Positions 1 to 8,181 of a DNA stretch of 64,000 bases are shown piece after piece. Under the pieces are notes generated by a model that saw nothing but the letters and a program-made list of their open reading frames with translations, was not told the DNA's origin and did not search any database. Every line of letters starts with the position of its first letter. Within the stretch, counting starts at the first letter, position 1. Origin of the DNA: Hydrogenophaga sp. BPS33 (GTDB lineage Bacteria > Pseudomonadota > Gammaproteobacteria > Burkholderiales > Burkholderiaceae_C); the NCBI RefSeq assembly GCF_009859475.1, contig NZ_CP044549.1:5642001-5706000 (forward strand), read 5' to 3'. The position numbers and the translations under genes were made by a program.

Positions 1-381
1 CAGGGCCGCCAGGTCGTCCTGCATCTGGCGGTGTTCGGCGTGGCCGGTTTCCGCATAGCCCGAGGCGTAGACGATCGCGCCGCGAATGCCGTGGTCGGCG
101 CAGTCCTGCGCCACGGCCTGCACCGCGTCGCGCGGCACGGCGATGACCGCGCAGTCCAGGCCGCGAGGCAATTGCGCCACCGAGGGCACGACCCGTTCGC
201 CGCCGTCGCCCGCACGCTTGGGGTTCACCACCCAGACGTCAATGCCGCTGCCGGCCAGGTTGGCCGCGGTGCGTGCGCCGAAGGAGAAAGGCTTGGACGA
301 GAAGTCCACCACCGCCACGCTGCGGGGTTGGAGCAAGGGACGGAGTTCGGAAGCGGCGAACAGGTCGCGGTGAAAGGTCAT
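1..381 (-). CDS. NDP-forming acyl-CoA synthetase, N-terminal part (cut by window edge)
   Basis: Only the first 127 codons are inside the window and the frame is open to base 1. The visible part is a CoA-binding Rossmann domain of the acetate-CoA ligase (ADP-forming)/succinyl-CoA synthetase alpha type: LLQPRSVAVVDFSSKP, then VWVVNPK, CAVIAVP and GIRGAIVYASGYAETG. The same landmarks occur in the complete paralogue at 12931-15096, so the family call is firm. The usual VxGAS nucleotide-loop sequence reads VVDFSS here, a degenerate CoA-binding loop. The gene follows a Bug binding-protein gene after 39 bases, probably in one operon. I see no good Shine-Dalgarno before the ATG. Confidence 0.8.
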   Translation of the reverse strand, partial: MTFHRDLFAASELRPLLQPRSVAVVDFSSKPFSFGARTAANLAGSGIDVWVVNPKRAGDGGERVVPSVAQLPRGLDCAVIAVPRDAVQAVAQDCADHGIRGAIVYASGYAETGHAEHRQMQDDLAAL

Positions 382-421
382 GGGGAACAACAAAAGGATC
401 AGGAAAAGGAACGACGAAGCG

Positions 422-1399
422 TCATTGCGGCTTGATGCCCAGGGACCGGATGAGTTCGGCCCAGGTCTTCATGTCGGCGTCGATGTCCTTGCGGAAATCG
501 GCAGGAGCACGCCAGTCGACCTGCAGATCGCGATCAGCCCACTCGCGCTGGAACTCGGCATCGCGCGTGATGGCATGGGCCGCTTGCGTCAGCTTCGCCA
601 GCACCGGCTGTGGCGTGGCAGCGGGCGCGAACAGGCTCAGCCACACGCCGGAAGAGCGGTAGCGCGGGTAACCCTGGTCGGCCAGCGAGCGCACGTCCGG
701 CATGGACGCGATGCGACCGGTGGACAGCGAACCCAGCGCCTTGACGCGGCCATCCTTCACCAGCCCCTTCACCGACGGGATCGAGAAGATGCCGCCCTGA
801 ACCTGGCCACCCAGCACGTCGGTGATGGCGGCGGACTCGCCCTTGTAGGCCACCACCGGCAGGTTCAGACCGTTGTCCTGGATGAAGGCGCGGCTGAACA
901 CGTCGCCCGCCGAGGCCGTGGCATAGGTGCCGAGCGACCAGGACTTGTTGGCCTTGGCTTCCTCAATGAACTCCTTCATGTTGTTCGCCTTGACCTGCGG
1001 GTGCACCACGAACACCAGCCCGGTCGTGCCCAGTTGGCCGATGGGCGCGAAGTCGCGCACCGTGTCGTACGGCAGGTTGGTGCTGAGCGCGGCCTGCTGG
1101 ATGTGGGTGGTCGACGTGAACAGCAGTGTGTAGCCATCGGCCGGGGCCTTGGCCACCGTGGCCGCGCCCAGCTGGGTGCCGGCGCCCGGTCGGTTCTCCA
1201 CCACCACCGGTTGCCCCAGGCGGGTGGAGAGGCGGCCCGCGAAGACGCGCGCCCAGTTGTCGGTGCCGCCGCCAGCGGCAAACGGCACGACGATACGAAT
1301 AGGCTTGTCGGGGAAAGTGCCTTGTGCCTGCGTGGCACCGGCCATGGTGAGTGCGGTCAGCAGCAGCAGGCCGCGTCGCGTCGAGCTCATACGCTTCAT
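422..1399 (-). CDS. Bug/TctC-family periplasmic solute-binding protein
   Basis: Extracytoplasmic binding protein of the tripartite tricarboxylate transporter (Bug) family, predicted to capture an organic acid in the periplasm. Starting at MKRMSSTRRG it has a signal peptide of about 25 residues ending TQA, then the family hallmarks FPDKPIRIVVPFAAGGGTD, VVENRPGAGTQLG and DGYTLL; about 325 aa is normal. The frame is open further upstream, but that extension crosses an operator palindrome and has no signal-peptide character. It is a close paralogue of 16392-17357 (both end in LGIKPQ). No TctA/TctB permease gene is nearby. The promoter region is shared with the divergent thiolase-like operon. Confidence 0.9.
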   Translation of the reverse strand: MKRMSSTRRGLLLLTALTMAGATQAQGTFPDKPIRIVVPFAAGGGTDNWARVFAGRLSTRLGQPVVVENRPGAGTQLGAATVAKAPADGYTLLFTSTTHIQQAALSTNLPYDTVRDFAPIGQLGTTGLVFVVHPQVKANNMKEFIEEAKANKSWSLGTYATASAGDVFSRAFIQDNGLNLPVVAYKGESAAITDVLGGQVQGGIFSIPSVKGLVKDGRVKALGSLSTGRIASMPDVRSLADQGYPRYRSSGVWLSLFAPAATPQPVLAKLTQAAHAITRDAEFQREWADRDLQVDWRAPADFRKDIDADMKTWAELIRSLGIKPQ

Positions 1400-1423
1400 C
1401 TGGTTTCCATAAATTTCGTTGAT

Positions 1424-1527
1424 TGGGTGATCCATTATGATGGAGCCAAAATTCCACGTCAACACGGCGCCAGCGCCGGGCATGGTCATTGGGGTTTTCT
1501 CGCAATTGCCCTAGACTGGATGACCCA
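1424..1527. promoter_or_regulatory. Two FadR/GntR-type operator palindromes in a divergent promoter
   Basis: TGGGTGATCCA at 1424-1434 and TGGATGACCCA at 1517-1527 are copies of an odd-centred palindrome that recurs only at divergent starts in the first 30 kb. They flank the divergent Bug (422-1399) and thiolase-like (1565-2731) starts, with centres 93 bp apart. The sequence matches the TNGTNNNACNA style of FadR-subfamily GntR operators. Binding by the regulator at 21376-22254 is inferred. Confidence 0.6.
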
Positions 1528-1564
1528 AACAACCGACAACGAGAGACGAAAGGACGGCCCTCAA

Positions 1565-2731
1565 TTGAGCATCCATGGAAAAGCCTATCTCGTGGGGGCA
1601 TACGAACACCCCACCCGCGAAGCGAAGGACAAGTCGCTCGCCCAACTGCATGCCGAAGTGGCCAAGGGCGCGCTGGACGACGCGGGCCTGACGCACCGCG
1701 ATGTCGACGGCTTCTTCTGCGCCTCTGACGCACCTGGCCTGGGCCCGATGTCGATGATCGACTACCTCGGCCTGCGCGTGCGCCACCTCGACTCCACCGA
1801 CATCGGCGGCGCCTCGTACCTGGCGCACGTGCACCACGCGGCCCAGGCTATTGCGCTGGGCAAATGCAACGTCGCGCTGGTCACGCTGGCTGGCAAACCG
1901 CGCTCCAGCGGCTGGAGCGGCACGCAGGCCCGCACCTTTGGCGACGAAGCACCCGACGCGGCATTCGAGTACGCCTACGGCATGGGCACGGCCAACGTGT
2001 ATGCCATGTCCGCCAAGCGGCACATGTACGAATTCGGCACCACCAGCGAGCAGTTGGCGTGGATCAAGGTCGCGGCCTCGCACCACGCCCAGCACAACCC
2101 GCACGCCATGCTGCGCGACGTGGTCACGGTCGAGCAGGTGGTCAACTCCAAACTCGTGGCCGACCCCTTGCACAAGCTGGACTGCTGTGTGGTGAGCGAT
2201 GGCGGTGGCGCGGTGATATTGGCCCGGCCCGAGATCGCGCGCGAACTCAAGCGACCGCGCGTGAAGCTGATCGGCGCGGGCGAGTCGCTCAAGGGCCTGG
2301 ACGGTGGCGATATCGACGTGACCCACACCGGTGCGGTGTGGAGCGGGCCGCGCGCCTTCGAAGAAGCGGGCGTGAAGCCATCGGACATCCAGTACGCGTC
2401 CATCTACGACAGCTTCACCATCACGGTGCTGCTGCAACTGGAAGACCTGGGTTTCTGCAAGAAGGGCGAAGGCGGCAAGTTTGTCGCCGACGGTGGGTTG
2501 ATTTCTGGCGTGGGCAAGCTGCCATTCAACACCGACGGCGGCGGGCTGTGCAACAACCACCCGCGCAACCGCGGTGGCATGACCAAGATCATCGAAGCCG
2601 TGCGCCAGCTGCGCGGCGAAGCCCACCCTGCGGTGCAAGTACCCAACTGCCAGCTCGCGCTGGCCCAGGGCCTGGGCGGTTTCCTGGCCGGCCGCCACGG
2701 CAGCGCCACGCTCATCATGGAAAGGGAGTGA
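1565..2731 (+). CDS. Thiolase-like protein (non-thiolytic, Ltp2/SCP-x type), probable retro-aldolase
   Basis: About 388 aa thiolase-fold protein. At the usual nucleophile position the sequence reads TDIGGASYLA (residues 78-86) with no cysteine, so a normal thiolase reaction is unlikely. The Ltp2-like Tyr in IYDSFTITVLLQLE (Tyr281) is present. Such proteins pair with a DUF35 protein, which is the next gene, and in steroid side-chain degradation they act as retro-aldolases; that role here is inference. I chose the TTG start because AAAGGA lies 10 bases upstream and family members begin with SIHGKAYLVG-like sequence. An in-frame ATG at 1520 lies inside the operator and has no ribosome-binding site. 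It heads an operon with overlapping or tightly spaced genes. Confidence 0.8.
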   Translation: MSIHGKAYLVGAYEHPTREAKDKSLAQLHAEVAKGALDDAGLTHRDVDGFFCASDAPGLGPMSMIDYLGLRVRHLDSTDIGGASYLAHVHHAAQAIALGKCNVALVTLAGKPRSSGWSGTQARTFGDEAPDAAFEYAYGMGTANVYAMSAKRHMYEFGTTSEQLAWIKVAASHHAQHNPHAMLRDVVTVEQVVNSKLVADPLHKLDCCVVSDGGGAVILARPEIARELKRPRVKLIGAGESLKGLDGGDIDVTHTGAVWSGPRAFEEAGVKPSDIQYASIYDSFTITVLLQLEDLGFCKKGEGGKFVADGGLISGVGKLPFNTDGGGLCNNHPRNRGGMTKIIEAVRQLRGEAHPAVQVPNCQLALAQGLGGFLAGRHGSATLIMERE

Positions 2732-2735
2732 ACCG

Positions 2736-3152
2736 ATGACCACCATTGCCCAAGACCGCGAACTGCACCCGCCCGCGATCACCCCCGAGACGCAGCCCTT
2801 CTTCGACGCCACCGCGCGCGGTGCGCTCATGCTCAAGTTCTGCGACGCCTGCCAACGTTTCCACCACTACCCGCGCGCCCTCTGCCCGCACTGCTTCAGC
2901 GAGCGCACGCGCTGGGTCGAGACCAAAGGCACGGGCAGCATCTACACCTTCAGCGTGCTGCGCGCGGGCACGCCCACGCCGTTCGCGCTGGCCTATGTGC
3001 AGCTCGACGAAGGACCGCGCATGATGACCAACCTGGTCGACTGCGATCTCGATGCCCTGGACATTGGCCAGCCGGTGCGCGTGGTGTTCAAGCCGGCCAC
3101 CAACGGCGCGATGATTCCCATGTTCACGCCGACGCAAGGCAAGGCGCCATGA
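2736..3152 (+). CDS. DUF35 OB-fold / zinc-ribbon protein, partner of the thiolase-like protein
   Basis: 138 aa. An N-terminal rubredoxin-like zinc ribbon has two CxxC pairs (Cys36, Cys39, Cys50, Cys53) in FCDACQRFHHYPRALCPHC. A DUF35 OB-fold follows (TKGTGSIYTFSVLRAG, then FALAYVQLDEGPRMMTNLVD). Proteins of this architecture bind thiolase-like enzymes and bring CoA thioesters to them (the DUF35 part of ChsH2 with Ltp2). It begins 4 bases after the thiolase-like gene and overlaps the following ACAD gene by 4 bases, so stoichiometric co-expression is expected. High confidence in the family; the substrate is unknown. Confidence 0.88.
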   Translation: MTTIAQDRELHPPAITPETQPFFDATARGALMLKFCDACQRFHHYPRALCPHCFSERTRWVETKGTGSIYTFSVLRAGTPTPFALAYVQLDEGPRMMTNLVDCDLDALDIGQPVRVVFKPATNGAMIPMFTPTQGKAP

Positions 3153-4327
3153 AGCGCGAGAGCGAAGCTTTGCAGGCCTTGCGTGGCGAGATCCGCGCCT
3201 TTCTGGCCGAGCGGTTCGACCCCGATCTGCGCGCGCGCCTGCGCCGTGGCGAGTTTCCCAAACGCGCCGACCTCGTGGCCTGGCAGCGCGCGTTGAACCA
3301 GCGCGGCTGGGGCGCGCCGAACTGGGCGCGCGAATTTGGCGGCACCGGCTGGAACGACTTCGAGCAGCTCGCGTTCCTGGAAGAGTGCTCGGCCGTGTGC
3401 GCACCCGCGCCGCACGTGTTCAACATCACCATGCTCGGCCCGGTGCTGAACCAGTTCGGTTCGCCCGAACAGCGCGCCGAGTGGTTGCCGAAACTGCTCA
3501 ACGCCGATGTGCTGTTCTGCCAGGGCTTCTCCGAACCCGGTTCGGGCTCGGACCTCGCGTCGCTGCGCACCCGTGCGGAGCGGGACGGTGACCACTACGT
3601 CGTCAATGGCCAGAAGATCTGGACCACCGCCGCGCACTACTCGGACTGGATTTTCTGCCTGGTGCGCACCGACCCACAGGCAAAGAAGCAGAAGGGCATT
3701 TCGTTCCTGCTGATCGACCTGAAGTCGCCCGGCATCACCGTGCGCCCCATCATCTCGATCGACGGTCGACACAGCCTGAACGAAGTGTTCTTCGACAACG
3801 TGCGCGTGCCCGCCGGCCAGCTCGTTGGCGAAGAGAACAAGGGCTGGGACTACGCGCGCTTTCTGCTCGGCAACGAGCGCGCCAGCATTGCCGGCGTGGC
3901 CAAGTCGCGAGAACGCCTGGGCTATGCGCGCGAACTCGCGCGTGCCACGCGGCAGGCCGGCAACGGCCGCTCGCTCGCAGACGACCCGCTGTTCCACGCG
4001 CGCGCGCTGCGGCTGGAGGCAGAGATCGAAGCGCTGGACCGCACCCAGTCGCGCATGTTGAACGACAGCAACCCGGCGGGCCGCGTGGCGGGCGCTTCGG
4101 TGTTGAAAGTCAAGGGCACCGAACTGCAACAGCGCGTGCAGGACTTGCTGGTCGACATCAGCGCAACGGCGGGATTGCGCCTGCCCGGCGACAGCGGCTT
4201 CGGCGCGGATGTGCGCGAAGCCCTGGGCGTGGCCCACCTCTACTCGCGCGCGGCCTCCATCTACGGAGGCACCAACGAAGTCCAGAAGAACCTTCTGGCC
4301 AAGCACGTTTTCGACACCACGCCATGA
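3149..4327 (+). CDS. Acyl-CoA dehydrogenase (first of a pair)
   Basis: 392 aa flavoprotein that would introduce a 2,3-double bond in an acyl-CoA. Seen: the N-terminal helical domain with GAPNWAREFGGTGW, the FAD/substrate middle domain FCQGFSEPGSGSDLASLRTRAERDGD with KIWTTAAHYSDW, and the C-terminal helical domain ending IYGGTNEVQKNLLAKHVF. The position that holds the catalytic Glu in the classical YEGT motif is Gly here, as in FadE/ChsE-type subunits. It overlaps the next ACAD gene by 4 bases, which suggests an alpha2-beta2 heteromer such as ChsE1-ChsE2. The heteromer is an inference from the pairing. Confidence 0.92.
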   Translation: MKRESEALQALRGEIRAFLAERFDPDLRARLRRGEFPKRADLVAWQRALNQRGWGAPNWAREFGGTGWNDFEQLAFLEECSAVCAPAPHVFNITMLGPVLNQFGSPEQRAEWLPKLLNADVLFCQGFSEPGSGSDLASLRTRAERDGDHYVVNGQKIWTTAAHYSDWIFCLVRTDPQAKKQKGISFLLIDLKSPGITVRPIISIDGRHSLNEVFFDNVRVPAGQLVGEENKGWDYARFLLGNERASIAGVAKSRERLGYARELARATRQAGNGRSLADDPLFHARALRLEAEIEALDRTQSRMLNDSNPAGRVAGASVLKVKGTELQQRVQDLLVDISATAGLRLPGDSGFGADVREALGVAHLYSRAASIYGGTNEVQKNLLAKHVFDTTP

Positions 4328-5424
4328 GCACACTTTCCACCGAAGACAGCGCATCGCTCGGCGACGCATTGCAACGCCTGCTGCAGGACCGCTACGGCTT
4401 TGCCGACGCGCGACGCCGCGACCTCACCACGCCGGCAGAGCGCTTGCCCGTCATCTGGGCTCCGCTGGTCGAACTCGGCCTTACCGGCCTGGTGGTGCCC
4501 GAAGCCCAGGGTGGCTTTGGCGGCGGCCCGGCCGACGTGCAGCGCGTGCAACGCGAACTGGGCCGCGCGCTCGTGGTCTCACCCTGGCTGGGTGTGGCGC
4601 TGTGCGCGCACGCCATCCAGCACGCGGCCAGCGCCGCACAACAAGGCGCATGGCTGCCGGCGATCGCCGAAGGCCGCATGACCGTGGCCCTTGCGCGCGA
4701 CGACGTGCAGGCCCTGAACGAGACGCCGGTGCCCGCACTCGCACAAGCAGCGAACGGCGGTTGGCGGCTCGATGGCCGCAAGGCCAACGTGCTGCACGCC
4801 AGCGCCGTGAGCCACCTGCTGGTTTCTGCTTGCCTGACCGATGGCAGCGCCGCGTGGTTCCTGGTGGACGCGGCGCAGGCGGGCGTCGAGCGGCAAAGCC
4901 ACCGGTTGGTGGACCACGCGTGGTCGGCCGATGTGTCGTTCGCGAACGCGCAGGCCGAGCGTCTCGACGCGCCTGCGCCGAACCTCGACGGTGGATTGCG
5001 CGCGCTGGAAGTGGCTGCCTGCTGCGCCGAGATGGTGGGCGGCGCCGAAGCGGCGCTGGAACTGACCGTGCAATACCTGCGCACGCGCCAGCAGTTCGGC
5101 CAACCCTTGGGCGACTACCAGGCGCTGCGCCACCGCGTGGCAGAAATGGCCATCGCCCTGGAACAACTGCGCAGCGCCGAGGCGCTCGCACTCGAAGCCA
5201 CCGAAGCGCAAGCGCCGGCAGAACAGACGCGTCTCGGTGCGCAGGCGCTGCTGGTCGGCAGCGAGTCTGCCACCTGGGTCCAGCGCCAGGCGATCCAGTT
5301 GCACGGCGGCATGGGCATGACCGAGGAGTTCGCGGTCGGCCACCACTACCGGCGCCAGCTGGTGATCAATGCGCTCACCGGTGGCGAAGCCGCCGCGCTG
5401 TCCGCCTTGGCCGGGAACGCGTGA
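4324..5424 (+). CDS. Acyl-CoA dehydrogenase (second, divergent subunit)
   Basis: 366 aa, shorter and more divergent than its upstream partner. The N-terminal domain has PVIWAPLVELGLTGLVVPEA and GGFGGGPADVQRV. The middle domain is weakly conserved. The C-terminal domain is clear: RTRQQFGQPLGDYQALRHRVAEM and QLHGGMGMTEEFAVGHHYRR. It lacks the YEGT catalytic motif. This is the usual look of the non-catalytic or FAD-sharing partner in heterotetrameric ACADs. It overlaps the first ACAD gene by 4 bases, and the following MaoC gene starts at its stop codon. Family confident; the partner role is inferred. Confidence 0.88.
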   Translation: MSTLSTEDSASLGDALQRLLQDRYGFADARRRDLTTPAERLPVIWAPLVELGLTGLVVPEAQGGFGGGPADVQRVQRELGRALVVSPWLGVALCAHAIQHAASAAQQGAWLPAIAEGRMTVALARDDVQALNETPVPALAQAANGGWRLDGRKANVLHASAVSHLLVSACLTDGSAAWFLVDAAQAGVERQSHRLVDHAWSADVSFANAQAERLDAPAPNLDGGLRALEVAACCAEMVGGAEAALELTVQYLRTRQQFGQPLGDYQALRHRVAEMAIALEQLRSAEALALEATEAQAPAEQTRLGAQALLVGSESATWVQRQAIQLHGGMGMTEEFAVGHHYRRQLVINALTGGEAAALSALAGNA

Positions 5425-5426
5425 CG

Positions 5427-6275
5427 ATGGCGATCGACCCGCAACGCCTGAAAGCCCTGGTGCTGCCCGAGACAGAGCAGCACTACAGCGCGCGCGACGC
5501 GATGTTCCACGCCCTGGGCGTGGGCTACCACCCGGACGCTGACCGCGAGCTGGACTTCGTCTATGAGAAAACCTTGAAGGTGGCGCCTTCGCTGGCGCTG
5601 ACCTTGTGCGTGCGCTCGCTCTCGACCATGGACCTGGGCATCGACTTCCGCAAGGTCGTGCACGCCGCGCACGCCCTGCACCTGCACACGCCCTTGCCCA
5701 ACGAAGCCACCGTGGTCTGCCAGACGCGCATCACCGAGGTGTGGGACCTGGGCGCGGACAGGGGCGCGCAACTGGAGCTGGACCGCGAGCTGCGCGACAA
5801 GGCCAGCGGCGCGCGGCTGGCCACCTCGCGCATGTCGGTGCTGTGCCGGGGCGATGGCGGCTTTGGCGGTGATGCGCCGCCGGTGCGCAAGGCCGCGATG
5901 CCCACGGGCCAGCCCGACCACGTGTTCAGCTGGAAGACACTGCCGGAACAGGCCGCGCTGTACCGCCTGCAGGGCGACATGAACCCGCTGCACATCGACC
6001 CGGAACGCGCACGCGCCGTGGGTTTCGAGCGGCCCATCCTGCATGGCCTGGCCACGTTCGCCGGCTGTGTGCGCGCGGTGCTGGCCACGGCGCTGGACCA
6101 CGAGCCTGCGCGGCTGCGCTCGGTGCAAGGGCGTTTCAGCGCGCCGTTCTTTCCGGGCGAGACCTTGCAGGTCGAGCTGTGGCGCACCGGTGCCGGTGCA
6201 CTGGCTTTTCAGGCGCGTTCGCTGGAGCGCGATGTGCCCGTGATCAAGGATGGGGTGGCCGCCACAACGTCCTGA
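5427..6275 (+). CDS. MaoC-like (R)-specific enoyl-CoA hydratase 2
   Basis: 282 aa double-hotdog hydratase. The C-terminal half carries the hydratase-2 motif with catalytic Asp/His: YRLQGDMNPLHIDPERARAV followed by GFERPILHGLATFAG. The N-terminal half (residues 1-130) is the non-catalytic hotdog common in multifunctional-enzyme-2 and ChsH-like proteins. It would hydrate the enoyl-CoA made by the two preceding dehydrogenases, giving the beta-hydroxyacyl-CoA that a retro-aldolase could cleave. A GTG two codons upstream (5421) overlaps the ACAD stop and is an alternative start. The long open frame further upstream is only a shadow of the ACAD gene. Confidence 0.88.
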   Translation: MAIDPQRLKALVLPETEQHYSARDAMFHALGVGYHPDADRELDFVYEKTLKVAPSLALTLCVRSLSTMDLGIDFRKVVHAAHALHLHTPLPNEATVVCQTRITEVWDLGADRGAQLELDRELRDKASGARLATSRMSVLCRGDGGFGGDAPPVRKAAMPTGQPDHVFSWKTLPEQAALYRLQGDMNPLHIDPERARAVGFERPILHGLATFAGCVRAVLATALDHEPARLRSVQGRFSAPFFPGETLQVELWRTGAGALAFQARSLERDVPVIKDGVAATTS

Positions 6276-6333
6276 TGTCTGGCCCATTCCGGGCCGTCCC
6301 TTGCAACCAAGCGAAGAAAACACAGGAGACAAC

Positions 6334-7320
6334 ATGAGAAGACGCACAGCCATTGCCGGCGGGATCGGATCGCTGCTGGTGAGCAGCGGCGTGGCCCACG
6401 CCCAGACCCCCGACGCGGCGCGGCCCTTGCGCTTGCTCATTCCGTTTGGCCCCGGGTCCGGGCTGGATGCGATGGGGCGTGCGTTGAGCCTGTACCTGAA
6501 AGTGCCTTCGGCGGGCGCCATGGTGGTGGAGAACCGGGAGGGCGCTGCGGGTGCGATCGGCGCCCGCGCAGCCGCCAGCGCGCCACCCGATGGCCACACG
6601 CTTCTGTTGGCCGCGAGCCCGCCGTTCGCGGTCACCCCCACCTTGCAGAAGAGCCCGTCGTACCACCCGGTTCAGGACTTCACGCCCATCGCTCGCATCG
6701 CCGAAATGCCGATGGTGCTGGTGGCGTCGCGCAGCAGCCCGGTGGGCACGTTTGCGGAGCTGGTCGCCTACGCGAAGGCGCAACCGGGCAAGCTGGACTA
6801 CGCGTCTGCCGGTGCAGGCGTGCCCAGCCATCTGTTCATGGAACAACTCAAGCGGTCTCTGGGGCTCAATCTCACCTACGTGCCCTACAAGAGCACAGGC
6901 CAGATGTACACCGACGTGATCTCCGGCCTTGTGCCGCTGGCCACGGTGTCGTTGGGTGTGGCCAAGCCCCATCTGGCCTCGGGTGCATGGAAGGCGTTGG
7001 CGATCGGGCTCGACAAGCGGCATCCGCTCTTTCCGGACATTCCCACCATCAGGGAAGTTTCTCCCACCGTCGATCTCGCCAGCAACATGAAGGTCTGGTA
7101 TGGGCTGCTGGGGCCGAAGGGCCTGCCACGTCAGACTGTCGATGCCCTCTACCAGGGCGTCGAAAAAGCCGTGCAGACACCCGAGTTTGCCGCCTCCGTG
7201 CGGGCCCAGTTCGCAGAGCTTGCGTTGCAAGGGCCGCGTGAATTCACGGACAGCCTGGCGTCGCACTACCAGATGAATCTTCAGCTCATCAACAGCCTGG
7301 GCCTGGCGGCCACACTGTGA
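6334..7320 (+). CDS. Bug/TctC-family periplasmic solute-binding protein
   Basis: 328 aa. It begins MRRRTAIAGGIGSLLVSSGV with a signal peptide ending AHA before QTPDA. Hallmarks follow: RLLIPFGPGSGLDAMGR, VVENREGAAGAIGAR, DGHTLLL and SYHPVQDFTPIARI. The ribosome-binding site AGGAGACAAC directly before ATG is the same leader seen ahead of several other Bug genes in this window. It lies in the thiolase-like operon between the MaoC hydratase and a crotonase, so its ligand is probably the substrate that pathway degrades. No membrane permease subunit is present. Confidence 0.9.
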   Translation: MRRRTAIAGGIGSLLVSSGVAHAQTPDAARPLRLLIPFGPGSGLDAMGRALSLYLKVPSAGAMVVENREGAAGAIGARAAASAPPDGHTLLLAASPPFAVTPTLQKSPSYHPVQDFTPIARIAEMPMVLVASRSSPVGTFAELVAYAKAQPGKLDYASAGAGVPSHLFMEQLKRSLGLNLTYVPYKSTGQMYTDVISGLVPLATVSLGVAKPHLASGAWKALAIGLDKRHPLFPDIPTIREVSPTVDLASNMKVWYGLLGPKGLPRQTVDALYQGVEKAVQTPEFAASVRAQFAELALQGPREFTDSLASHYQMNLQLINSLGLAATL

Positions 7321-7348
7321 CAGGCGTTGCGGTTGCCCCCACCACACC

Positions 7349-8122
7349 ATGACGCATTGCCGGGTGGACACACAAGGGCCCTTGCTTGTGGTCACCATCG
7401 ACCGGCCGCAGGCCATGAACGCGCTGCCGCCAGACGCCAGCGCGGAAATGGCCGAGGTGTTCGATGCCTTCGCCGCTGACCCGGCACAGCGTGTTGCGAT
7501 CCTGACCGGCGCGGGTCAACGCGCGTTCTGCGCCGGCACCGATCTGCGCCAGCATGCCGAAGGTGCGAGCGTCGGTTTGCCGTCCAGCGGGTTCGGCGGC
7601 CTCACCGCCAGAACGGGTCTGCACAAGCCGGTGATCGCCGCGGTCAATGGCGCGGCGGTGGGGGGTGGGTTCGAACTGGTGCTTGCCTGCGATCTGGTGG
7701 TGGCGGCCGCACATGCTTGGTTCAGCTTGCCCGAGGTGCGCGTGGGCCAGATCGCGCGGGCGGGTGGCCTGGTGCGGCTGCCGCAACAGATACCGCAGAA
7801 GGTGGCCCTTCACATGGCACTGACAGGCCGGCGCATGCCCGCACAGGAAGCGCTGCACCTGGGTCTTGTCAACGAGGTCGTGCCCGAAGATGGCGATGTG
7901 ATGGTCGCTGCCCGCGCGTTGGCGCACCGGTTGCTGGAAGCCGCGCCGTTGGCGGTGCAGGCCACAAAGGAGATCGCATCGCTCGCGGCACGCGGCGCAC
8001 ACGGCGATGCGGGGTGGGGCGAGCAAGACGCACTGGCCTTGGTGCGGGCCTGGCGGGCATCGGGCGAACGCCAGGAAGGCGCCCAGGCCTTCATGGAGAA
8101 GCGGCCGCCACGCTGGTCCTGA
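7349..8122 (+). CDS. Enoyl-CoA hydratase/isomerase (crotonase)
   Basis: 257 aa, standard crotonase length. The oxyanion-hole segments are AFCAGTDLRQHAEG and VNGAAVGGGFELVLACDLVV. Both classical catalytic glutamates are in place, one in GGGFELVLACD and one in FSLPEVRVGQIARAGG, so active syn-hydratase chemistry is likely. It is the last gene of the thiolase-like operon, 28 bases after the Bug gene, and converges on the minus-strand operon ending at 8182. It could act on a product of the MaoC step or on an isomeric enoyl-CoA. Confidence 0.9.
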   Translation: MTHCRVDTQGPLLVVTIDRPQAMNALPPDASAEMAEVFDAFAADPAQRVAILTGAGQRAFCAGTDLRQHAEGASVGLPSSGFGGLTARTGLHKPVIAAVNGAAVGGGFELVLACDLVVAAAHAWFSLPEVRVGQIARAGGLVRLPQQIPQKVALHMALTGRRMPAQEALHLGLVNEVVPEDGDVMVAARALAHRLLEAAPLAVQATKEIASLAARGAHGDAGWGEQDALALVRAWRASGERQEGAQAFMEKRPPRWS

Positions 8123-8181
8123 GCGCCGGTGCAGTGGCCCCCATGCGCCCTATCGGCGCGCCGCCCGCCCCATCACTGGCG

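Noticed and set aside
380..1564. Long open frame upstream of the thiolase-like gene
   Set aside because: It crosses the Bug gene on the other strand and the shared promoter; the protein sequence has no family resemblance before the thiolase part.
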